Of a stretch of 64,000 bases of DNA, positions 21,941 to 36,994 are shown piece after piece (the first letter of the stretch is position 1; each line of letters opens with the position of its first letter). Where the stretch lies: positions 1 through 64,000 of the forward strand of contig NW_026516281.1 of NCBI RefSeq assembly GCF_025602895.1, in the 5' to 3' direction. The stretch comes from Polychytrium aggregatum (taxonomy: Eukaryota > Chytridiomycota > Chytridiomycetes > Polychytriales). The notes below the pieces were generated by a model. It did not search any database. It saw nothing but the letters and a program-made list of their open reading frames with translations, and was not told the DNA's origin. The translations under genes and the position numbers were made by a program.

Positions 21941-24900
21941 ATGGAGGGATACCAGACCTTGGAGCGCATCGGCTCCGGCTCCTTTGGCGAAATCCACACC
22001 GTAAAGCGTGTGTCCGATGGCAAGATCTTTGCCCGCAAAGAGATCGACTACAAAAAGATGACCGACAAGGAGAAGCAGCAGCTCGTTGCCGAGGTCAATA
22101 TCCTGCGGGACCTCAAGCACCCCAACATCGTGCGGTACCATGAGCGCTTTGTTGATCGGGAGAGCTACATCATCTACATCATCATGGGTAATACCCCTCG
22201 TTCATCCGTCTCCGCTCTCGCATGGCTCACATCACCGGTCGTTCCAACGAAAGCCGACTGCTTTGTCCGTCTCTTGCGGCGAGGCTCGAGTGCAACAGTC
22301 AGTGTGGAGGCAAGGATGCTCGCTGGCGATCTCTGCTGATGAGTCGCACCTATTTTCTCGGCTTCCCTGCCCCTTGTTTCGGACCACTTGTCGTTGCCCT
22401 CTCCCCGACGCTTGCCGCCAACAGAGTACTGTGAAGGAGGTGAGTACTGTCGCCATGTATGATGTTGGCAGGGCGAACACTATCGGTCGAGTCCCCGCGA
22501 TCGTCCGCCTGCCAAGTCGGTCCATCTCGCTGGCCAGCAGCTCATCCGTCACCCAACCACAGGCGATCTCTCGGCCATCATCCGGCGCTGCAGAAAGGAG
22601 AGGCAAGTTTGCACCTCCTCTATTCCTTCCACCAAATGCAGCCGCAGCACACGACCCCTTGCGACCCCACTGCCGAAGTGTGTCGCCCTCGTTGTCGACT
22701 TGGGATTGACGCTTTCTTGCCGGCAACACAACCGCCGCTGCCTCGCCTCGCCTCGCTATCTAACACCACAAACTCGCTCGTATCGGCTGGCTTGGCTGCC
22801 GCCGGCCCATCTGACCTGCTGCCCTCGTCCTGCTTCCGCTCTGCAGCAAGTATATTGCCGAGGAAATGATCTGGAACATCCTGGCTCAGCTGCTTCTGGC
22901 TCTCTACGAGTGTCACTCGGCATCTGGTCGACAGGTGGGCCGACCTGCCATCCTCCACCGCGACATCAAGCCCGAAAACGGTACAGCGTCTGCGACCTGC
23001 GAAGCATGTGACATATGCATGTCTCCGATGCCTGACCCCTGCACCGGTTGTGGCAACGAGGTGACTCTGTGGCTGATGCTCTGTCGATGTGCATTCAATC
23101 GTTTTCATGCGCACGGCCAGTGTTCCTCGATGGCTACAAGAACGTCAAGCTGGGCGATTTTGGACTGTCGCGAATCATCGAGGACCCCGAAACAGAATAC
23201 GCCAAGACTTACGTCGGGTAGGTGCAGCGCTGTCGTTCGTCCGGATTATTCAGCGCCAGTATTCTGGTTGACAGATGGGGCGATTCCGACATGCTCACCG
23301 GACTCCTCTCGCCCACTGCTGCTCTCGGTCCGTCGTTCAGAACGCCCTACTACATGTCCCCTGTAAGTCCGTGCCTGCTCCTGAAGTATTCTTGAGGCGC
23401 CATCGACTGAGCGGTACTGGATTTAGGCACCTCATTAACACGGTGGTTGTCGAATGCAGGAGCTCGTCACGGACACATGCTATAACACCAAGTCGGATAT
23501 TTGGGCTCTCGGTATGTCAGCTCCGCAGTCCATAATCACTTGCCTTAACCCATCAGCGCGGATCCTGCTCCTCGTAGATCCTGCTCCTCCGCTAACTTAC
23601 TTTCCTTTGCGACTGTCGCGGACCGGCAGGATGTCTCATCTACGAGCTGTGTACATTGTCGTAAGTGGGCATGACGCTTGTTTCGGGGATCGGATGGCGA
23701 GGGCGATCCGGCAGGGTCTTGCAGCTGGCGGTGGACGTGTTGCCTGCTCACAGACTCGTGCATCCTCTCCAGTCCTCCGTTCCAAGCAAAGAACCAACCG
23801 GCATTATTTCAGAAGATCCAATCCGGACGTGTTGCCCCTCTTCCGCCGCAGCGGTTCTCGTCGGAGCTCCAGAACGTGATCAACGACATGCTGACTGTAA
23901 ATGTAAGTGTTCCGATGGACTGATTTGCTGATTGAGGTGCACATAATCCCGTGGTACCCGTCCCTCGTGTGCACTGCCGCCTCATCCTGAACTGCATCGC
24001 AAATCGATATCAGCATCTCCAACGGCCGAGCGCTCAGGATTTGCTCTCAAGGTATCGATCAATCAAGCTGAGCCGCCGCGAGATTGAGATTCGCAGCAAG
24101 GAGAAGGACATTGAAGAAAAGTAAGCCTACCGCTACATGCCAGGCCTCACGTCGTATCGCCATATGGACAAAGCATATTCCGTCTGTTGCCAGTTGCACG
24201 GCTGTAACTGTTGTATCTGCCACCTCAACCAGGGTCGAAAGCTTGAAGGCCCAGGACGAGTCATTGAGGAGAAAGGAGGCTCTTTTGATCGAGCGCGAGA
24301 AGGACCTCAAGCTGCGGGAAGTGCAGCTCAAGGAGCGCGAACGAGCCGTTGCCGGTATGCCCTTTGGATACAGACGATCCTGCGTCCTTCCTGCACACCT
24401 CTCCTTCGAATGCTGAAGAAGCGTCTTCATACTGACATCACCGTGATGCTGTGGCCATCTTAGCGCAAGCTACCGCTCCGACAAGCATTCCGTCGATCGC
24501 GATGCAAAAGTCATCGTCGACCACCGCAGCCAGCTCACTCAAGCACCGGCACTCGATAGACACGCGGATGTTCGTGCCCAGCGGCCACAGCAGTCCCAAT
24601 CTACTCTCGTCGAATCCTCCGTCGCCGTCGCTCGCGAGCCCGCCCATGTCAGCCTATCTGCGTACCGACCCGGATGGCGACTCGATTCCCTCGTCGCCCA
24701 GTCTCAGCGGCTATATCCCCCAGCCATCCCCGCGCACAAATGACATCCCGATGAGTCGAACATCGACCTCGGGCTCGCTGAAGGTGGCTGGCTCGGCGCG
24801 AATGTACGATGCTCGTGCCGACGACGAGGATCCCGCCGGTGGTAGCCCTCCCTCGACTCCAACTGTCGTCAACGGAAGCGTTCTGCGGAAGCCTGTCTTG

Positions 24901-25419
24901 AGGCGTCAGACGAGCCTGGACACCTTTTCGACGTACAGCTCTGCCATGAAAGGAGCCGCTGTAACTAATGGCGTGAACCCGACCCGCCTGCCTCCGAGCA
25001 CCCAGTCCAAGCAGGAGGCGCTGTCCAAAACCCCATCCAAGCTCCCGGTGCCCCACCCAAACAACAACAGCAGCACGTCGAGTAGCGGAAGCGATGTGTG
25101 TTCGAGCTTTGGGGCCAGCGACGACCGCTTCGGATCCAATGCCGGACTCTTCGCGACCATGAGCTCCCCTGGTACAGGGATCTTCAGCAGCTTCAAGGAG
25201 ATTGGAAGTCGGATGCCCATCGGCTCCCGCGGGAGCAAATTGCTTAGCCGCAAACAGAGCACGGAGATGTTCAGTCAGGGTGCCGTTTCGCCTGCTGGCG
25301 TCTTGCGAGACGGCGCCACCATCGCCAAGGGCGGTCTGGTCGGTGCAGCCGAGTACGACAGCAGCGGCGACAAGAAGGACAGAAACTATCACTCGACAGA
25401 CATGCAACTGTCCCCTTAG
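21941..25419 (+). CDS. NIMA-related (NEK2/Fin1/Kin3-type) serine/threonine kinase
   Basis: Cell-cycle kinase family acting in mitotic entry and spindle-pole or basal-body function. Twelve exons (21941-22187, 22425-22439, 22563-22602, 22847-22980, 23121-23217, 23341-23362, 23460-23511, 23630-23660, 23773-23902, 24014-24120, 24233-24354, 24464-25419) close in phase to 650 residues. Kinase landmarks: GSGSFGEIH loop, FARKEID lysine, IIMEYCEGGDL hinge, HRDIKPENVFLD, GDFGLSRI, TPYYMSPE, and QRPSAQDLL at the end of the domain. A charged coiled coil (about 270-330) and a long Ser/Pro-rich tail follow. Exon 2 is only 15 nt and exon 6 only 22 nt. Intron 3 begins GCAAGT at 22603, a GC-AG intron. Confidence 0.92.
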
Positions 25420-26200
25420 GCGCCTCAGGTCGCTTTGCGCCATGCAATCGCCCGTCTTGTTTGGCCCCGTTCACCGAAAACGACCTCAATCCGCGACCCT
25501 GCCATCCGATCGTCCGCCCCACGTATGCATGTAATATTGCGCAGGGCGGCCCATCCTTCTGCCATCTCTCACTGCCTATAGTATCACCCCACTGTCCCGC
25601 ATTTCTCCTTCTCATCGTCGCCAAACCAGCCGAAGCCCCCCTCGGTTCCTGACCAAGCCAAGCCGTGCCTTCCTTTGTCTTGAACTCACTGGAAAAAAAA
25701 GTCTCTCCGCTTTTGGAACTCACAGTATTCGACATCTTTGTGCCCTCTCTGGAGGCGCCGTGTTGCAGCGCCAGCTAGCTTTCACTATTCCACTCCGTCA
25801 CCCGTACCTGATGTTATTTTTTGCAAATGGATTGAATCGAGCTGTAGAACGCAACAATGTGTCTCGAACCAACACTGAGTGGCGGCGTTATCCAGGGGAA
25901 AGGAGATGGGTCGATGCGCTGGATCGTCAGAGTAGCAAATGGAGAGCAGGAAATGATAGGATGCTACAGAGCGGGACAGACGGCGGAATCAGGTGTGTAT
26001 TCTGAACGAACGAAAGCCGGTTGCCCATCCTTCACTCTCAACCAACACTGCACCCTTGGCCAAGAAGCAACGCCGCTCGCTGATGAAGCACTGAGACACT
26101 GGCGGGAGTCGGTGTATTCATCACGGATATGGATATGGACAGTGATGGATGGACAGGGGTGTGCCTGCTGGCCTGTCGGCGTCGAGTGCGATTGGCACCG
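25420..26200. other. Intergenic region after the NEK gene
   Basis: Convergent spacer between the NEK kinase and the small cysteine-rich gene. Lower GC than the coding parts, with an A-run at 25692-25701. No gene supported. Confidence 0.5.
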
Positions 26201-26296
26201 TTACTTGCCCCTGTGAATGCAACAGCCTGGTGTCAGCGACCCTTGTGCTTGACCAATCCACTCGACTGCCATCGCTCTGGTCGCCACCAGACTTAC

Positions 26297-26589
26297 CCGC
26301 GAGGACAGGTGCACTGCTGGTCCTTGGGGACATCCTTCATGACCGAGTCGACATGCTTGCCGCTGCCGTGTTGCGAGGATGCGAGCGGAATGAGAATGGG
26401 TTGCAAGCAGCAGACGATGTGGATGAGTGCGAGCGGCAGCCAGTGCGATCGCATCGGATGCTGCTCGGCTGTTCCAGACATCAACGGTGCAGCTGGCCCA
26501 GACAACCAAGACATTAAAGCACATGGATGCTCCTACCAGCCGCCCCAGGTCGTCTTGCCACACTTGTCGCACTTGACGGGATAGCACAT
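26297..26589 (-). CDS. Small conserved cysteine-rich protein (MCYPVxCxxCGKTTW family), 3' end unresolved
   Basis: Exon 1 (26589-26537) encodes MCYPVKCDKCGKTTWGGC and exon 2 (26362-26297) continues GKHVDSVMKDVPKDQQCTCP; the phases match. I recognise this as a widespread short fungal protein of about 50-80 residues with two C-x2-C pairs, probably zinc-binding; its function is not known to me. Exon 2 ends at a good donor (gtaagt at 26296), so at least one more exon lies to the left, within about 26120-26240; several acceptors are possible and I could not decide. The listed start of the feature is therefore the end of the certain coding part. Confidence 0.68.
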
Positions 26590-26680
26590 GGTATTGAACG
26601 TGAGGGAGAACGAGGGAATCGGTGGAATCGTGGTGGTTGAGTTGCGATGTGGACGAGGGGCAAGCGCTGTCTCGCGCTCG

Positions 26681-26690
26681 TTTTATAGTC
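26681..26690 (-). promoter_or_regulatory. TATA-box-like element of the small cysteine-rich gene
   Basis: Reads actataaaac on the minus strand, about 95 bases upstream of the ATG at 26589. Confidence 0.4.
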
Positions 26691-27750
26691 ACCCTGTGTC
26701 AGGCGGCCATCTGTGGCTGGTTGTCCAAACAGATCGCTGATTGCGCTGGCAACCAAACAACCAACGACAGTTGTGTGGGGGGCGGCGAACAGGCGACAAA
26801 TCGTCGACTTGCATCCGAGCAGCAGCCGACTTGCATCCGAGCAGCAGTCGGCTTGCACCCAATGCCCCCGTCAGGCCAGAGTGTTTGGCGGGCTTGATCG
26901 GTACTTCAGCCCGGTTTCTCACGCCCGGCTGTCTCCCGCTCGACGGTGTTGTTTGGGGACAAGCCACCTGCTGCGGCCGATAATGTTACTGGCTGATTGT
27001 GGGGTCACGATGCATCAATCGCTGAGGATAACGGCGCTGATCGACGGAATGCCGCCAGGCACACTGCGGGCCAGCGATGGAGTGGGTGAGATCGGCATTG
27101 TTGCTCCTGGCTGGCTGGGCGTGTGACTCGCCGCTGGCCATCGGCTATTTGCACATCCCACCCACTCCCGTGGCTCTGACAATTGCCAGGGTCTGTTCGG
27201 GCGGCGCATCGCTGCTGTCTCGCTCGGCAATGTCGATACCCCATCCCGAGACTGGAATGCCGGGGTGTTGCCGCTCCAGCTTGGCTTGGACTGCCCACCA
27301 CCGCAATCCATCGTTTGCCATCGCAATCCATGCCCACCACCACGCACCCCAGTTCCACGATCTGTCCTCCCTGCACTTGATGCCGCACACCGAGTGGCAA
27401 GCACTTCGCTGCCCTGCCCCGGCCGTCCAACGAACCCGCCAAACGAGGAGGATGTTGCCCGGGCTGATCGGTCGCTCCGCAGGGCGTGGACCCCAACGAC
27501 TCTCCTGCTCGCCCGCCTGCCTGCTCCGTGATTGAACAGACTCGATTGGCCTGGGCAAGCACCCGCCAATACTCCCGGTGCTGGGATGCCGACGTGCATG
27601 CCGGACGTTGCTGCACCCTGCCGTGGCGGCCGTCGTCCATATGTCGATGGCCTCCCACATCCGGCGGATCGATCGGCAGCTTGCTCTCGAACCTCGGGCC
27701 ATTGTCGGTCGAGACCCGCAACGCTCCCACCCTGTCTGATCCAGTCCACA

Positions 27751-27760
27751 GATATAAGCC
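27751..27760 (+). promoter_or_regulatory. TATA-box-like element of the glutaredoxin gene
   Basis: gatataagcc about 80 bases upstream of the ATG at 27838. Confidence 0.4.
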
Positions 27761-27837
27761 AGACCACACCCATCTCCTCGACATCACCGCACCTTCCCAC
27801 TGCTCATCGATAGCCACTTCCTCAGACCACCAAAGGC

Positions 27838-28278
27838 ATGGCCGAAGCATTTGTCAAGACCACCGTCGAGAGCCACACCGTTGTGGTGTTTGGCAAGAGC
27901 CACTGCCCATACACCCAGAAAGCCAAGAAGCTGCTCGCCGACGCCGGGATCAAGTTCCACCAGGTCGATCTCGACACCATGGGTGAGTGGAGCAGGCCTC
28001 TGCCGAGCCTCTGTCGAGCCTGGGCCATTCGTGTGTCGCTGCTGGGTCCGGCGGTGTGCGATATGCCAGCGATGTGCCAGCGATGTGCCAGCGACAGGAG
28101 TGCAGAGTGGTGCAGAATCTGATCCTGTTCCACAGATACCGGTGCTGCCATCCAGACCTTCCTCGAGACCAGCACCAATTTGAAGGGCGTGCCCAACGTC
28201 TGGGTCAAGGGCAAGCACTTTGGCGACGACGGCGATGTCGAGGAGCAGGTCCAGAAGGACAAGTCGTTCTTTGTGTGA
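27838..28278 (+). CDS. Dithiol glutaredoxin (CPYT active site)
   Basis: Small thiol oxidoreductase that uses glutathione to reduce protein disulfides. Two exons, 27838-27982 and 28136-28278, give 95 residues, about the usual length of a cytosolic glutaredoxin. The active site is CPYT with the nucleophilic Cys at 23, in HTVVVFGKSHCPYTQKAKKL. Downstream the glutathione-site block reads GVPNVWVKGKHFGDDGD: the Pro is kept, but the usual TVP is GVP and the usual GG-x-x-D is GDDGD. No targeting peptide is visible, so cytosolic location is likely. Confidence 0.92.
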
Positions 28279-28686
28279 GCCATGGTGGCGACCGACCTTG
28301 GCCATCGGCGAACGGCCCGGATATCCGTGAATTCGCTTTGCCATGCTGTGATTCATGGGAGAATGGCGATGCCATGTCCGTGCGAGAGAATGGCCCAACG
28401 ACATGTCCATATGCCAGTACGACAACACGATGGCATATTCACATTGCACAATGACATGTTCGCACGGCCCCATGCTTGTGCTGGTGTGAAGTGCCTGATA
28501 CGAGCCGCTCCGAGGCTCAGTCGGCACACTGTTGGTCTCGTTGTGGTCTCATTGTGCTATCTATTTGCGATTGCCACTCAACCACTTCACCACATCAAGC
28601 CCGGCCATCGCCAAACCAGGACGGGTCTGATCACAGCACCGCCAGTCCCAGAGCAGCGCTCGCTGCATCGAGGCTTGGCTTGACAC
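28279..28686. other. Convergent spacer between glutaredoxin and the HIG1-like gene
   Basis: No gene or clear repeat seen. Confidence 0.5.
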
Positions 28687-29765
28687 TCAGGATGTGGCCG
28701 GCTTGGATCCACCGGCGACGATGCGTTCGTAGTATGGATCTGAGCAGATCCAGAGAGAATGGCGGAATCGATTCGACATGGTGTCGATGGTCGTTGCGAT
28801 GATGAGATGATGAGATGATGAGATGATGAGATGACGATGGCAACTGACGGCACTGGCAATGCAGATCGAGAATCCATCGGCACTCACCAATCTTCACCAT
28901 GGGCTTGATATCAACCATGGCCGACACACCGGCGACACCCATCACACCCGCCAGGGCCAGCAGCTGAGCCGTCATGCGTGCGTTGATGACCTTCTGGGCG
29001 TGGGTGATGTCGGTGCGTCGGAAGTTGTAGCCGAGAGCAACGGCCATCGAAGTAGCCCAGAGACCGGCTGTCGACGACAATCAAACCGATGAGCAAGCAG
29101 CCAGCGACAGGATCGATACAGGACCGATACAGGACCGACACAGGACTGATACAGAGCACCGCTGCAGTCCAGGCAGCGGCGGCAGCCACTCACCGACAGC
29201 GCTGTAGCGAAAGCGGACAAACGCATTCTTCCAGCCCTCGGCCGTGGTAAAGTTGATCTGGCCCTGGGAAGCATCGGTCTCGACCTCGCTTTCACGAACA
29301 ACAGAGAACTGCTGGGCAAACTCGCGATCGATCTTCATGGCCACAATGTCGCTGGCCGTGAAGAAACCAATGATGGTGGAGCCCAGGATGACGGATACCT
29401 GATCAAAGCTCCTGGATCAGTTGCATGCAGGCAAACATGTCCACCGAGTCGCTGGACACGGCGCCAGCGAAGCCACCTGGTGCTTGCTGAGATCACAGCC
29501 AGAGCAGATTTGGATTGCCAGGGTGCGGGCCCGACCACCCAACACAACCCACCTTGATGGGCAGCGTGAGACGCTGGTAGAAGGGCCAGCGCTTCTGAGC
29601 GACGGCAGAGAGCCCCAGGGCGGCCACCGTTGTTGCGGCTCCGTACGGAATACTCTCACGGATCACTCGCCAGTTCATCTCGTTCTTGTTGCGGAAGCGC
29701 ATTTGCTTTGCTGTTCCGCCGACGATTTCCTCGTTGGCATTCTCGGTGGGAGGAAGAGAGGACAT
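28687..29765 (-). CDS. HIG1-domain mitochondrial protein, Rcf2-like
   Basis: Rcf2 relatives bind respiratory supercomplexes (III-IV) in the mitochondrial inner membrane. Four exons, 29765-29553, 29398-29194, 29067-28888 and 28739-28687, close in phase to 216 residues. The N-terminal half carries hydrophobic stretches (ATTVAALGLSAVAQKRWPF and VSVILGSTIIGFFTASDIVA). The C-terminal half has the HIG1 signature: two membrane helices around a loop with QK and AR-x2-AQ (ITHAQKVINARMTAQLLAL). The order, tandem hydrophobic pairs with HIG1 last, matches Rcf2 rather than Rcf1. An 8-bp tandem array lies in intron 3. Confidence 0.75.
28801..28832. repeat. Four copies of the 8-bp unit gatgagat
   Basis: Exact tandem array in intron 3 of the HIG1-like gene. 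Confidence 0.93.
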
Positions 29766-32895
<3,130 letters not shown>

Positions 32896-33594
32896 ACCCA
32901 GGCGATCAGGTCCGGCTGATCGGGCCACGGCTCTCCAGAGAGCATGAATCGCCTTCGCAGCTCTCGCATCTGAGAAGGGAAGACAGGTTGTCGAACTGGA
33001 CGGGGCTGAATATGTCGCTGAATCGGACGGCGTTGAATATACTGTCGATACAATACATTGCCAGAAGGGGACTCTGATGCTCCCTTGCAATCGATGTCGT
33101 TTCTGTGTGGTGCTTTGAGGTGGTCGCTGTCCACGAACGTGAATCGGCTCGTTTGCATTCATATCCACCATCGATATCCACCATATCCACCGTATACACC
33201 ATCGATATCCACCATCGATATCCATCATCCATCTCGGGCGTATCGCCTCAATCCTGCGCTTGAGTGGACATCGCTCCGCCGTTGTCGCAATGATCCCGAG
33301 CCCGTTTGGTCCGGTCTCGGCGATACTGATTCTGGAGATAACGACATGGAGATACTGCTCGTTGAACGGCCCCTTGGACTGCTCTCTCGTCCACGATCAT
33401 TCTTCAAGTGACGATATACTGTTGTGTCCATGGTTCTTGCCTCTCATCCTCGCTGTCTCCGTCATATGGACCTTCCACTTTGCAACTGCGGCGGAACACT
33501 TCAAACGCATCATCATCCTTGGCAGTACCTGTACTCTTCTACAAACAGAGCAGGCATTGTTTCGATCCGATACAAGCTCCCGAGGGACCTGTCT
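32896..33594. other. Convergent spacer between the reductase and SOF1
   Basis: Contains a cluster of imperfect ccatcgatatccac units at about 33163-33232. No gene seen. Confidence 0.5.
33163..33232. repeat. Imperfect tandem units of about 12-15 bp (catcgatatccac)
   Basis: Five or six degenerate copies of catcgatatccac/ccatatccaccgtat in a row, in the spacer between two convergent genes. Confidence 0.75.
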
Positions 33595-36275
33595 TTATTT
33601 TTCGACACGAAGAATGTTCTTCTTTCGCTCGGCGACGTGCGGAACAGCACCGGGAGCGCTGTGCTTCCGCAAGTTCTCTTCCTTCTTCTCCTGAGACTGC
33701 ACCATGACGTGCTTGGTTTTGCGTGCACTCTTGACCGCCTTGGGGACTTGCCGCTGCCTGTTATTGTATCGGGTACAAGAGCATGAAGTGATCTTGTAAG
33801 TAGTTGCCTCGGTGGGTCTTGGTATTTTGTCATGTAATGTCATCTGCGACAGTGACCCATCACGATACTTCACGATATGCCAAGTTGCCGTCAACTGCCT
33901 CTCGTACCTGTCGATTCTGCGGATCTCAGGCATGTGCTTGTAGCGCTCCTTAATAGCCTTCTGGTACTTGATCGCATTGGCTTCGCGTGGTGTTTTCTGA
34001 CACACAAAATGAAGGATGAGCATTCGCCCGACTCGCTGGGTTGTGCAAGGGGCGTCGTGCGCCGTAACTATGCAAATCGCAGTGTCCATTCGAGATGTAC
34101 GTCCATACCGGTGCGAGCTTCTCCGAGGCATTGGCTTTCCACAGACGGATGTTGCCGTCGTCACTACCCGAGAGGACAAATCTGGCGTCCATGCTGAACT
34201 TGACGCAAAAGATCCTGGTAGCCACAGCAGCAAAATGGTTGCATGTTAGACCGGAGGCGTCCCAAGAGCCAGTGACGTGGTCGCGCTGTGTAGCTTTGGA
34301 TGCGGACGAGCAGAGGAGATCTGCATCGGCTCACTTTTGCATGCGCTTGGTGTGGTAGATTTCGCGGCTGTGTCCACTCTGAGCGTTGAAGATGCGGATG
34401 GACTTGTCGTAGCTGCCCGTCACAATCTCTTGACCTGTCGGGGAATAGTCCAGATCCAGCACTGCCGAAACATGATCTTTCATCACATTGATGGCCGAAT
34501 CGAGTCTCCGCATATCGAACGTGTAGCAGTTGTGGTCTTCGTTGGCCTGCGGACGAAATCGGGAATGGACCGTGAGTGTGGGAGTCCCTGAGGAGCGGGT
34601 GATGGATGTGCGTGCGGCCTTGATTCTCCTCCATGGATCCACTGCATCTGGCATCCGATGTGTGCTAGTGACCGACGCCTTGCTGATATTCAACACTTAC
34701 GGTAGTAAAGTTGAATGCCTCCATGGGGTTCCAGGCGATTGCGTTGGTGCGCATCTGCATCGACAGACAGGATTCAGACCACGACCACGGCGTATCAGCC
34801 GGATGGCGTGCGCGTTGCGTGCTGCATGAACTGAGGGGCAGAGTCCTGCAATGGCATGCCGCCGGCTTACCGCCATGATGATCTTCTTTAGCGGGGTGTT
34901 GGTCCGGATATCGTACAAAACTATCGTTCTGTCTGTGCCGCAGCTCGCAAACACGCTCTGCTCGGTCTGGTTGAACTTGATCGATGTGATGGTTTCAGCA
35001 CCCCAGTTGAAGGTTTGGGTTGGTTGCGACCTTTAGACAAATCGTCATCCAGAGGCAGCATGAGGAGGCCGGTCGCTGGGCGGCGGTCGAGCGTGCTGTG
35101 TCGATGATATTGCGTTCACATCGCAGCCTCTGCCAGAGACGAGTATCTCCTCTCTACACTGTGAAACTATGCTGTTTTGGAGACAATACTTGCCTTGAAT
35201 GGTCCCATAGATCGATTTGGGAGCTGGATGTCGCAAACAGCGGCTGCGACCGATGATGGTCAACGCCTCTGTGGCAGGTATACGTCGGTAGAGACGAGTG
35301 GCCATGAGGACGTTGCATCGCTTGGGCTACTTCCGACGATTGCTGCTTCCCAAACAACTTACGTGAATGAAGTTTTGGCGATGTAGGTTTGCAGAGGCTG
35401 GCGCAAGCGGGAGATCGAGTCAGACCGGCAGTCGAGACTGGATGTGGAGTGTGTGGAGTCGATGCATGTGCGCTTGGTGATGAGCTGACATCGAGGTGAG
35501 TTCATTCACGCCTACCTCCTCTTCACTGCGGTCCCAGATCTTGACAATCTTGTCCTCGCCCACAGAGATGAAGTTGTCGCTGAAAGGCACACAGGTGAGG
35601 CCACGGACAAATCCTTCATGTCCGCGGGTGGACCAAACTGTCTCCCGGCTGGACAGGGACCAGAGTCGGATTTCTATCAACGAGCATAGCGCGGGTTAGT
35701 CAAAGCGGTTCGGATGCAGACCGGCTATCCTTTGGGCTGCAGTGGGTTGGTCCCGAGCAGCAGCTGGTACAGACGGTCTTGTTCGGCCATGAAGGTACCC
35801 CGCTTGGTTTCGCCGCTGCGACCATCCGGTCTGAGTGGACGCTGTTGCGCCTGCACCAATATACTCGCATAACGCAGGGCATACCTCCGTCGGCGCTTCC
35901 AGAGACAATCGTAGTGAGGTGGGTCGGGTGCTTGGCAAGGCAGTAGACGCCGTCAATGTGGCCCGATAGCGCACCCACGAACGGCTTGGCAAACATCCTC
36001 TCGACCTTGGTCGCATTCAAGGCGCGGGTGTATTCTCGGGCCTTCTCGAACGGATGGATCTCGGGATCGATGTTCCGATGCACCTTGTAGATATCCTGGC
36101 TTCGCTCGCGAGTGTAGTCGGCCTCGCTGCGACTGATGGTTTTGATTTTCTGTCGGCGTTATGTCGATTCCTGGAATGAGCGAGCGGCCATGTGCCGGTC
36201 GGCGCCAATAGCGCGGACCCGATACCACCGTTTCCGAGAGAATGTGCGCCGCCCTGCTATTGCGGTTCGTACCAT
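33595..36275 (-). CDS. SOF1: Sof1/DCAF13, WD40 protein of the small-subunit processome
   Basis: Nucleolar U3 snoRNP-associated protein needed for 18S rRNA processing. Eleven exons (36275-36273, 36149-35885, 35673-35516, 35397-35363, 35268-35194, 35030-34871, 34754-34701, 34546-34335, 34214-34109, 33996-33908, 33757-33595) close in phase to 439 residues, the family length. The start reads MKIKTISRSEADYTRE, followed by NIDPEIHPFEKAREYTRALN. Hallmarks include NWGAETITSIKFN, MRTNAIAWNPMEAFNFT, IYHTKRMQK, LWKANASEKLAP and the basic C-terminal KHSAPGAVPHVAERKK. The first coding exon is only the ATG. Intron 5 has a GC donor (GCAAGT at 35193). It is head to head with NOC2. Confidence 0.95.
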
Positions 36276-36994
36276 GACTGAGGTTTCTGCCTTGTGGATT
36301 GCTCGAATGAGTTTCGCAATTGAAGATCGACGCTGGGGGGGGGGATGCGGCGCAGCTGGAGATTAGATACAAGGGAGAGGTATGGGGGGGAGCTTGATGA
36401 CAGAGGCCATGGGCAGAGGCCGCTGCATGCAACGCTTCGGGGGGAGGGCGCTTTGGATGGATATGATGCACACAGAGTCGCAAGCGGGGGTGGTGCGGTG
36501 AATGGAAGAGGCAGTTCGCAGGAGCGACTGTCTCTTGCCTCGTTGTCGGTACGATACGGCACCGACTGGCCGTCCGCGAAGACACTCACTGGCACAAGCC
36601 GGGGGGGGTGGACGGACGAGGAGCAAGCGCAGGATGGTCCAGGTGTGGTGGCCGGATGGATGTTCTGGCTCAGGATGCGGGGCCAAGGAGCCGACTCTGT
36701 TGCAGCCAACAAAAAAAGTCTGTGGAACTCCGACATTAATGAAATTCATTCTGCGAGGTCTCAACTTTTTTTGCCTGGTGCTGTCGCGCGGGTCTGCATC
36801 TTTCGACCGCCGGCCAGACGGAAACCCTGCATCGGCACAGCGTCTGCTCGGCAGCATCCCTTCGACAGTTCCGGCAACCGACCGACCCGACAGCCCCGTC
36901 TTCTCTGCCCTCTCTGGCGCGCATCAGTTAGCAGCAGAGCCACCAATACCGCCTTGAGCGTTCCCGCAAACACCACCGCCCATAAGCATCCATC
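36276..36994. promoter_or_regulatory. Divergent promoter region shared by SOF1 and NOC2
   Basis: The two ribosome-biogenesis genes start 720 bases apart in opposite directions. The interval holds G-runs (36337-36345, 36386-36391, 36601-36608) and, at 36760-36775, an A/T-rich element (the NOC2 side reads caactttttttgcc). I did not find a clear RRPE (tgaaaattttt) or PAC (gcgatgag) box of the yeast kind. Confidence 0.5.

Larger units (their letters stand above)
26590..27837. other. Divergent intergenic region, about 1.2 kb
   Basis: Separates the small cysteine-rich gene (-) from glutaredoxin (+). Long frames on both strands (up to 281 codons) have biased, low-complexity translations and no domain. 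Short direct repeats (catccgagcagcagYcg) occur at 26812-26850. TATA-like gatataagcc at 27751-27760 is the likely core promoter of glutaredoxin. Confidence 0.5.

Noticed and set aside
27005-27850. 281-codon minus-strand frame between the small Cys-rich gene and glutaredoxin
   Set aside because: Overlaps similar-length frames on both strands, including the glutaredoxin start, and shows no domain.
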